From NCBI GenBank assembly GCA_902490585.1, contig CABUEI010000016.1, positions 1 through 44,790 on the forward strand: 44,790 nucleotides of DNA, read 5' to 3'. Positions 38,938 through 44,790 of the stretch are shown in pieces (the stretch's first letter is position 1; each line of letters begins with the position of its first letter). Below the pieces are notes generated by a model that was given only the letters and a program-made list of their open reading frames with translations, did no database searches and had not been told where the DNA came from. The stretch is from an uncultured Oscillospiraceae bacterium. GTDB lineage: Bacteria; Bacillota; Clostridia; Oscillospirales; Ruminococcaceae. The translations under genes and the position numbers were made by a program.

Positions 38938-38979
38938 TATATCGGATTCCTTTCCGGTGGGGGTCAAGCACCGTGTAGT

Positions 38980-39399
38980 TTAAGCCTGTTCCTGCATTGC
39001 GGCACTTGCCGCCTTTTCCTGAGCTTCCATCTGTTCTCTGCTCATGCTGTTGATCTCGGCAAACGCTTCACGCAGTTCGGCAATCATAGGCAGAAGTGCA
39101 TCTACCTTTGCCTTGTCTTTCTTTACGTTTGCTTCAACTATTTCACGGTTGAAATATTCATACAGCGAGTCGAGATTTTTGGAAACGGGTATTTTCATAT
39201 CAAGGCAGGAACGCAGAGCGTTTATTACGTCCTGCGCCTTTATAAGAGCCTTGTTTGTTTCCTCGTAATTCTTGAGCGGAATGTAGTAGGATGCCCTGTT
39301 GAGCTGACGTTCCGCCTCCATATACAGCTTTACCACAACGTCACCGGGTGTGAGCGTTGTAACAGACTGTTTTTTATATGCAGAAAATGCGTTATTCAT
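38980..39399 (-). CDS. fliS: flagellar export chaperone FliS
   Basis: Flagellin chaperone in the cytoplasm that delivers subunits to the export apparatus. 139 residues, four-helix bundle, starting MNNAFSAYKKQSVTTLTPGD (the Y-K/R-x-x-x-V-x-T-x-x-P start is typical), then VVKLYMEAERQLNRA and ALRSCLDMKIPVSKNLDSLY with the family Asp-Leu-Leu/Tyr end. The C-terminal ~25 residues are Ala/Glu/Met-rich (REQMEAQEKAASAAMQEQA), a longer tail than usual. It lies 36 bp after fliD and 42 bp before the fliT-like gene, all the same strand. Confidence 0.92.
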   Translation of the reverse strand: MNNAFSAYKKQSVTTLTPGDVVVKLYMEAERQLNRASYYIPLKNYEETNKALIKAQDVINALRSCLDMKIPVSKNLDSLYEYFNREIVEANVKKDKAKVDALLPMIAELREAFAEINSMSREQMEAQEKAASAAMQEQA

Positions 39400-39435
39400 A
39401 TCGTATTCCTTACGCTTTGTGTTATTTAGGGTTCA

Positions 39436-42048
39436 TCAGAACTGCATCAGCTGCTGAATGTAGCTGGTCTGGCTGTTGAGCGAGCCCATCATTGTTTCAA
39501 GATTAGAGAACTGCTTCCAGTATCTGTCCTGCTGCTTCTCATATCTTGTTTCAAGTGACGAGATAAGCGTTGAAATGCTCTTTAACTGGTCATATATAGA
39601 GTTGTCGGTAGCCGATGTACCTGTCTTTGTACCTGCAAGCTGTACAAGTGTACCCTTGTCTTTTCTTGCACCGGTCGTCTTAACCGCACCTGTAAGTACA
39701 TCATCAAGCTTGTGCATGATGCCTGTCTTTACGGTGTTGCCGTTTTCATCGACCGTTGTACCTGCGAACAGGTCTGCTATCTGGTCGGCGTACTGCTCAA
39801 ATGCCGCCTCAAGCTTTGTTTCATCCAGCTCAAGCTTGCCGTGGTCGCCCCAGTCATCGCTTGTCGTAATGCCCATGCTGAACAGGCTGAATGTCTGTCC
39901 GTCCGCTGTCTTTACCGTTGAATAAAGAACGGAACGCATCTTCTGCATTACGGTCGAAACTGTGCTGTCGTTGTAAAGCAGACCTTCCTTAGCCTTTTCT
40001 TCCCACTTCTCCTGCTGTTTTTCGGATAAGTCCATATCCTCAATATCATCATCGGTAAGTGCGTAGTAGTCGGAGTTCGGCTTCTGGTCAAGCTGACCGT
40101 AAACTTCTTCGATAATCTTGTTGTAATCTTCAACGAATGACTTTATAGCGTCTATCGCACTACTGTTGTCCTTCTTTACCTCGTAAGAGAACTCTGCACC
40201 CTGTGCGGCGGATGTGAAGGTCATTGTTGTGCCGTCCGCTGTGAAGCTGTTTGACGAGGTTTCTATTGTTTCGCCGTTTACTTCAAGCTGCAGGTTGCGT
40301 CCCTGCGTCAGCGTACCCGATGTAAGACCGAGTGTGCTGAGAAGCTCTGCACCCGCACTTCCGTTTTCTGCGGAGAATTCAATAGATGCGGATGTGCCGT
40401 AGCCCGATGAACTGAGGGCAAAGCTGTTTGTAAGCGTGCTGAATGTCATGGTTGCGCCGGCGTTCTTGCTGGCATTGATTTCGCTCATCATCTTTGCTAC
40501 TGTGTAGTCGGATGTGAATGTGAACTTCGTACCGTTTATAGTGAAGGTCGCACTGTCCTCAACACCTAAATCCTTAAGCGTTGTGGCTGTTGTTACCTGT
40601 GCCGTAGTCGTTCTGGCTGTAGACGCACCGAACGTGTTCTGCGTTGCGGGGTCTGCGGCTACAGAGAGTTTCTTACCGTTTGCGGCTGTTACTGTGCCGT
40701 TTTCGTCTATGTTAAGACCGGTTCCGTCCGACAGCTTTACCTTGCTTATAGCCTTGTTCAACTCGTGCTTGTTTGCATAAGCGGCAAGATCCTCGTTGGA
40801 CAGCTTGAAATCATCGGCGTTAAGCGTATCCTTATATGCGGAAAGCTCGTCATAATCCTTGTCGAACTGCGCTCTGAATGCGGTTTCGTCAAAGTCCTTT
40901 GCGTACTGCTCGTCAAACGCTGTCTTGAAAGCGTTCTCGTCAAATTCAGCCTGCGTTTTTTTCCAGTCCTCAAAGCTCGTGCCTTCTGCTATAGAGCCGT
41001 CTGCTATGCCGCTGTCATAGTTGGTCTTAAGCTCTTCGTCATACTCGGCCATTGCCTTTGTCTTTTCGCTTTCGAACTTTTTGTCGTAATCCGCCTGCTT
41101 TGCCTTATCGTAAGCCTGCGCCTTCAATGCGTCAAAATCTACAGAACCGTCTGCCTTTGCCGCATTATACAGCTTTTCAGCCTGCTCATTGAAATACATC
41201 TTCTGATATTCTTCTCTCTTCTGTGCACCGAGAGTTTTATCATCGTCCTGATTGAAGTAATCGGCTGTGTAGCTTTCAAACGAAACGCTTACTGTTTCGT
41301 CACCGACGGTTATATTGAATTTGTTTGTGCCTGCGCTGATGCTTGTGTTTAAATCAAACGTGAAGTTGCCGTACATATTCGCAACACCGGTAAGCGCCAT
41401 TGCCTGTCTGTCTGAGGATATAATCTTACCGCTGTCGTTTACATAAACAAGACCCTGACCGCTTGTATTCGAAGAACCGTATGCGTCTTTGAGCTGGCTG
41501 TTTATCTGCGAGCGTACACTGTCGGCACTGCCGCCGTTGAAGTTTATAACGGTTGACTTTGTGCCTACTGTTATATTGAACGAATAGTTCTGTGAAGCGT
41601 CACTGTACTGTGATAAGTCAAGCGAGCTTGCGTCCATCGCACTACCCTGATATTTTGCCTGTGTAGCGGTCTGGAGAACCTTTACTTTATATGTACCGGG
41701 TACTGCGTTTGTGCCTGAGCGTACAGATACGCCGGCAGGAGTACCCTCCTTGAGTATGCCGTCTGCGTTTAACGTGGAAACCGTTGCGCCGTATTTTGCA
41801 AAGGTGGATTTACTTTTCAGGTTGACCTTGGAATTGAGCATATCAAGATATTTGTTCTGGAAGTCTGTGAGCTTTGTTGTTATGCCCTGATACGCTTCCT
41901 GTTTCCATTTGAGCGTTATCGCCTTACGGTTCTGTTTTGTGATTTTCAGCTTTGTAGCCGCTGTCATAGCGTTTACGATAGATTCGGTATCAAGACCTGA
42001 GTTCATACCGCTGAATCTTAATACGCTGCTGCTGTTTGTTGTTGCCAT
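39436..42048 (-). CDS. fliD: flagellar filament cap protein FliD, with long charged insertion
   Basis: Caps the growing filament and helps flagellin insert. 870 residues, far over the ~450-680 usual. The N-terminal FliD domain (FSGMNSGLDTESIVNAMTAA, about 13-32) and C-terminal D0/D1 region (SAIDAIKSFVEDYNKIIEEV, and an end with YIQQLMQF) are normal. Between about residues 258 and 430 a charged block rich in Asp, Glu, Lys, Ala, Phe and Tyr interrupts the middle domain. In it, FDENAFKTAFDEQYAKD (369-385) and FDETAFRAQFDKDYDE (386-401) are 17-residue repeats. Such insertions are surface-exposed in other FliD proteins. No frame break. Confidence 0.93.
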   Translation of the reverse strand: MATTNSSSVLRFSGMNSGLDTESIVNAMTAATKLKITKQNRKAITLKWKQEAYQGITTKLTDFQNKYLDMLNSKVNLKSKSTFAKYGATVSTLNADGILKEGTPAGVSVRSGTNAVPGTYKVKVLQTATQAKYQGSAMDASSLDLSQYSDASQNYSFNITVGTKSTVINFNGGSADSVRSQINSQLKDAYGSSNTSGQGLVYVNDSGKIISSDRQAMALTGVANMYGNFTFDLNTSISAGTNKFNITVGDETVSVSFESYTADYFNQDDDKTLGAQKREEYQKMYFNEQAEKLYNAAKADGSVDFDALKAQAYDKAKQADYDKKFESEKTKAMAEYDEELKTNYDSGIADGSIAEGTSFEDWKKTQAEFDENAFKTAFDEQYAKDFDETAFRAQFDKDYDELSAYKDTLNADDFKLSNEDLAAYANKHELNKAISKVKLSDGTGLNIDENGTVTAANGKKLSVAADPATQNTFGASTARTTTAQVTTATTLKDLGVEDSATFTINGTKFTFTSDYTVAKMMSEINASKNAGATMTFSTLTNSFALSSSGYGTSASIEFSAENGSAGAELLSTLGLTSGTLTQGRNLQLEVNGETIETSSNSFTADGTTMTFTSAAQGAEFSYEVKKDNSSAIDAIKSFVEDYNKIIEEVYGQLDQKPNSDYYALTDDDIEDMDLSEKQQEKWEEKAKEGLLYNDSTVSTVMQKMRSVLYSTVKTADGQTFSLFSMGITTSDDWGDHGKLELDETKLEAAFEQYADQIADLFAGTTVDENGNTVKTGIMHKLDDVLTGAVKTTGARKDKGTLVQLAGTKTGTSATDNSIYDQLKSISTLISSLETRYEKQQDRYWKQFSNLETMMGSLNSQTSYIQQLMQF

Positions 42049-42064
42049 ATCTTATCTCTTCCTT

Positions 42065-42292
42065 TCAGTCTTTTTTCATACCGAGCAGGGCTTCCATAGC
42101 CGCCTTGGGCAGTGCCTGCGATGATTCTTTATTCATATCCTGCGCATCTCTGAGTTCGTTACGGATTATCTTTACATCCTTCGGTGCGGAGATTCCTATC
42201 TTGACTCTGTCCTTGCCTATTTCAAGAACGGTTATCTCAATGTTGTCGGATATTGTAAGACTTTCGTCTGTTTTTCGTGTTACTACAAGCAT
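42065..42292 (-). CDS. csrA: carbon storage regulator CsrA
   Basis: Small RNA-binding repressor of flagellin and other mRNAs. 75 residues, starting MLVVTRKTDESLTISDNIEI and with KVKIGISAPKDVKIIRNEL-type core (here RVKIGISAPKDVKIIRNE). The ATG overlaps the FliW stop by one base (TAATG), the usual Firmicutes coupling. FliW binds CsrA and releases it when flagellin is exported. Confidence 0.96.
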   Translation of the reverse strand: MLVVTRKTDESLTISDNIEITVLEIGKDRVKIGISAPKDVKIIRNELRDAQDMNKESSQALPKAAMEALLGMKKD

Positions 42293-42729
42293 TACTTTGC
42301 CCCCTTATCCACATATATCGGCAGACGTATCTCATACTTTTCGGGGAGTATCACCTGTGCGGCGAGTTTTTCGTCTGTGTTTATAACTATGGGGCATTTC
42401 ATATTCACCGTAGTCTTTTTGTAGTCCTCCGGTACGACTGCTATGGACAAGCATCTGACATTTGAGTTGTCGTTTATCTTCAGCAGTTTCTTTTCGGAGC
42501 TGTTAAGCGTTATCTTATATGCTCCGTCTATTATTGCCGGGTCGAAAACGATAAAACACGGCGTAACATTTTCGGTAGACTGCAGCCACATAGGGTACAC
42601 GCCATCTCCGAGCGGACTGAGCAGGGCAAACTGCCTGCATTCTTCAAATGCAAAAAGTCCGGACGGGAAGTTGAATATCTTGCTTTCGTCTACATTTACT
42701 TTGCCGAAATCTCTGGTCATTATCTCCAT
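42292..42729 (-). CDS. fliW: flagellar assembly factor FliW
   Basis: Binds flagellin and CsrA to tune flagellin translation. 145 residues with the family start FGKVNVDESKIFNFPSGLFA, the central FALLSPLGDGVYPMWLQSTE, and the end NTDEKLAAQVILPEKYEI. The start at 42729 (MEIMTRDFG) is the longest; an internal ATG at 42720 is also possible. Overlaps csrA at its stop. It follows the DUF6470 gene by 35 bp. Confidence 0.95.
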   Translation of the reverse strand: MEIMTRDFGKVNVDESKIFNFPSGLFAFEECRQFALLSPLGDGVYPMWLQSTENVTPCFIVFDPAIIDGAYKITLNSSEKKLLKINDNSNVRCLSIAVVPEDYKKTTVNMKCPIVINTDEKLAAQVILPEKYEIRLPIYVDKGAK

Positions 42730-42764
42730 TGATCTTTACCGTTTCCTTTCAGATTTCTGATTTA

Positions 42765-43391
42765 TCAGCCCTTGGTGTTGAGTTTTTTGGGCGCAACGTA
42801 AGCCGGATTTGCACTCGGCGGAACGTATATAGGCTCGCCCAAATATTCTATTTCCACTCTGGGACGTTCTTTTACTATAAACTCTATATTGCCGGGAACA
42901 AACTCGACAACGGAGGAATTTATATTCTCCCAGTCGATATTTATATCGGTGGGGGTGTAGTTTATGCTGAGTGTGCCCTTGTCAAAGGATACATCGGCAC
43001 CGCCTTTTGGCAGAAAATCTATCGCTGTTTCTATTGTTGCGCCTGCACGCATCTGCTGTGCGGCAATTTCCGACGGCGAAACACCTCTTGCAAGCTGGTC
43101 GCCCTCGCTTACTATTCTTGCCACGCCCTGATAAGCTATTTTGAAACCTCTGTCCGCTTCATTCTGATTGAAGTCGGAGGCATTGTATTCTCCGTAGCCC
43201 ATGCTTGAACGTGCCGCATAAGTATCAATGTTTATCTTTGCAGGTCTGCTCTCCATCTTATATCCGCCGGGTGTACGGTTGATGTCGATTTTAAGCGGTT
43301 CTTTGTCTTCCGGTGCTTTAAGCGTGCCGTTTGTGACATTTACTTCGATACTTATCGGTATACTCGTAATCTTAAGCAAATTCGGATTCAT
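42765..43391 (-). CDS. DUF6470 family protein (YviE-like)
   Basis: 208 residues. The order flgL-DUF6470-fliW-csrA matches flgL-yviE-fliW-csrA of Bacillus, which supports the call. Visible features are the repeated short strand patterns (LKITSIPISIEVNVTNGTL, KPARGMES-like YKMESRPAKINIDTYAARSS), ARIVSEGDQLARGVSPSEIA with the conserved helix, and a DISIDWENIN-type end before a Pro-rich tail. Function is unknown. Possibly linked to hook-filament assembly by its position only. Confidence 0.78.
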   Translation of the reverse strand: MNPNLLKITSIPISIEVNVTNGTLKAPEDKEPLKIDINRTPGGYKMESRPAKINIDTYAARSSMGYGEYNASDFNQNEADRGFKIAYQGVARIVSEGDQLARGVSPSEIAAQQMRAGATIETAIDFLPKGGADVSFDKGTLSINYTPTDINIDWENINSSVVEFVPGNIEFIVKERPRVEIEYLGEPIYVPPSANPAYVAPKKLNTKG

Positions 43392-43443
43392 TGTATCTTC
43401 CTCCCCATTTTAATTTTTCGCTCCTCCCATAAAGAGCGACAGC

Positions 43444-44439
43444 TTATGAAATAAACTGGAATATGCTCATCGGAATTACCGATGAAGCAAACTGGAGTGA
43501 AACGTTGTAAATCGCTTCGAGCGTCTTCCAGTTGGTTGTTTCTGCACCCATGTCCGTACCCTCAAGGTTGTTCTGCTGTTCGAGCAGAGTTTCCATATTG
43601 TTGGTAAGGCGGTCTGTGTTGTACTCTATATATTCCTGTTTGTTACCTATATCTGCATGAGCAACGCTGACGCTTGTCTGTGCGGCTCTCAGCTTGTCGA
43701 TATAGTCCATTGCCTTTATCTTGTCGCCCTCTCTTACTGCCTGTGCGGCACTGAGGGTTATCTGGATGATGTTCTTTGAGTCGCCGTCCTCGTCCTTGCC
43801 GCAGCCTGTTATCTTTGCACCGTTGAATGTAACAGGGAGAGCGGACTGGGGGTCAACTCTTCCTGTTGCGGGGTCGATTACCATTCCGATACCGATATCG
43901 TTGTAGCTTGACTCGGAAAAGGGAAAATCATCAGGGTCGTCAAGGGAGCTTATGTCAACTCCGTTGTAGGTGATCGTCTTCTTGCCGCCGATGTCTTCGA
44001 TCTTGAATATCGTGGTGTCGTTGTTTACGCCGCCGAAAACTCTTCTTTCGGCTATATCGGTGTTGAAAAGTCTTACTATCTCGTCTGCGAAAGTTTCAAC
44101 AGTCTGGGCGAGTATTTCCTCGTCCTCATCGTGCTGAGTACCGTTTGCGGCGTATGTAACCTTTTCGATTATATTGTCGAGAATGTCGTTTACATTCATC
44201 AGAACGCTGTCTGCACCGTCATAGATCTGCTTGGCGGTTTCAAGGTTATCCATATAGTCGTTTGTATTTGCGATAGCCTTTCTGGTTCTCAGTGCTTTTG
44301 CGGCACTTATCGGGTCTTCGCTTGCCCTGTTGTATCTCTTGGTAGAGTTTATCTTTCTTTCGGAAGCGTTCTTTCTCTCGAGAGCGGCATTAAGCTGTGA
44401 CATATAACGTCTGTTGGTCATGCTCTGTGTTATTCTCAT
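43444..44439 (-). CDS. flgL: flagellar hook-associated protein FlgL (HAP3)
   Basis: Joins the hook to the filament. 331 residues. Flagellin-like N-terminus MRITQSMTNRRYMSQLNAAL with heptads, ATNTN-type helices (NDILDNIIEKVTYAANGTQ), a variable middle and the C-terminal helix VAHADIGNKQEYIEYNTDRL with the coiled end LQFASSVIPMSIFQFIS. The length and the lack of a long D2-D3 domain fit FlgL and not flagellin (fliC). It lies 19 bp after flgK and 52 bp before the DUF6470 gene. Confidence 0.93.
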   Translation of the reverse strand: MRITQSMTNRRYMSQLNAALERKNASERKINSTKRYNRASEDPISAAKALRTRKAIANTNDYMDNLETAKQIYDGADSVLMNVNDILDNIIEKVTYAANGTQHDEDEEILAQTVETFADEIVRLFNTDIAERRVFGGVNNDTTIFKIEDIGGKKTITYNGVDISSLDDPDDFPFSESSYNDIGIGMVIDPATGRVDPQSALPVTFNGAKITGCGKDEDGDSKNIIQITLSAAQAVREGDKIKAMDYIDKLRAAQTSVSVAHADIGNKQEYIEYNTDRLTNNMETLLEQQNNLEGTDMGAETTNWKTLEAIYNVSLQFASSVIPMSIFQFIS

Positions 44440-44458
44440 GTTAATTTATCCTTTCCGC

Positions 44459-44790
44459 TTATCTGCCGACAAGTCCCATTTTTTCTATTATGGTGCTGAG
44501 AGCTTCGTCAAGAGTGGTCAACATTCTTGATGAGGCGTTGAACCACTTTGAATAGTTCAGCATATTTACGCCCTCTTCTGTTTCTGAAACGCCCATTATT
44601 GCATCTCTGCTGTCGAGGAGAGAGGTTGCCGTTTCGGTGTACATATCGCACTGTTTTTCGGCAAATTCGATATTCTGTGCCAGACGGTTGTTGAGGAAGA
44701 GAATGAAGTCGTAACTTGAACCCTCGTAATCTCCGTCGCCTATCTGGATACTGTCGTCCATACCGAGCAGTAACTTATTTACCGCATTAC
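44459..44790 (-). CDS. flgK: flagellar hook-associated protein FlgK, C-terminal part
   Basis: Partial: the frame is open to the window edge, so the 5' end lies outside. The visible ~110 residues hold the family C-terminus: GDGDYEGSSYDFILFLNNRL, then SLLDSRDAIMGVSETEEGVN and MLNYSKWFNASSRMLTTLDEALSTIIEKMGLVGR, split here as MLNYSKWFNASSRMLTTLDE and ALSTIIEKMGLVGR. These match the conserved HAP1 end (GVSLDEE.NM..YQ.AY.AAAR). It lies 19 bp upstream of flgL on the same strand. Confidence 0.92.
   Translation of the reverse strand, partial: NAVNKLLLGMDDSIQIGDGDYEGSSYDFILFLNNRLAQNIEFAEKQCDMYTETATSLLDSRDAIMGVSETEEGVNMLNYSKWFNASSRMLTTLDEALSTIIEKMGLVGR

Noticed and set aside
40765..41352. 195-residue plus-strand frame inside fliD
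   Set aside because: It reflects the low-complexity charged insertion of fliD read on the other strand; hydrophobic nonsense without ribosome site.

Overview
The window looks like the replication-origin region of a motile, spore-forming low-to-mid GC Firmicute, most likely a Clostridia/Oscillospiraceae (Ruminococcaceae-type) gut bacterium. The grounds are: the 16S rRNA 5' end; the gene set mnmG-rsmG-noc-parA-parB together with gyrB, remB, recF, an S4-domain gene, dnaN and dnaA; a SleB-type spore cortex hydrolase; a Firmicutes T-box leader; strong AGGAGG ribosome binding sites; and a flagellar fliW-csrA cluster. The genus cannot be fixed from sequence alone.

Layout. 1-700: the 5' end of a 16S rRNA gene leaving the window on the minus strand, with two tandem consensus promoters, then sleB on the plus strand. 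1.5-4.1 kb: an ABC exporter pair behind a palindromic operator and a frameshifted acyl-ACP thioesterase. 4.1-8 kb: parA-parB-serS and noc. 8-16.6 kb: rsmG/mnmG, then gyrB, two membrane-protein genes and gyrA. 16.8-17.7 kb: an alpha/beta hydrolase on the plus strand. 17.7-23.2 kb: remB, recF, S4 gene, two small membrane proteins, dnaN and dnaA, all on the minus strand. 23.2-24.55 kb: a gene-free stretch with a cruciform, five exact-period 71-bp repeats and two 105-bp repeats. 24.6-26.3 kb: pyk. 27.0-28.2 kb: a gene-free stretch packed with TTTTC(A/C)ACA 9-mers, where gene orientation switches from minus to plus; this is the best oriC candidate.

Right of it on the plus strand: a VTC-domain/DUF4956 pair. 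A 32-bp-period iteron-like array and a self-inhibited Fic gene (minus strand) follow. Next come a frameshifted YgiT-type zinc-finger gene, a tyrosine T-box with DAHP synthase, a folded RNA-like segment, tyrS and an acetyltransferase gene. From 35 kb genes are on the minus strand again: an intact YgiT-type gene, mnmA and metY (with a Cys-containing leader peptide and a dyad around its promoter). The flagellar operon flgK-flgL-DUF6470-fliW-csrA-fliD-fliS-fliT-like closes the window.

The genes form coherent modules: initiation and elongation of replication (dnaA, dnaN, recF, gyrAB), origin segregation and division-site control (parA, parB, noc and two parS-like sites), tyrosine supply and charging (Tyr T-box, aroF, tyrS), sulfur amino acid synthesis (metY), and filament assembly with FliW/CsrA control. 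Scattered through the intergenic spaces is a family of GC-rich hairpin repeats. The most interesting signals are the oriC candidate displaced from dnaA with unusual box sequences, the metY leader peptide, the pseudoknot-capable segment before tyrS, the 32-bp array and the repeat family. Genes were assigned by reading translated sequences; no database search was possible.
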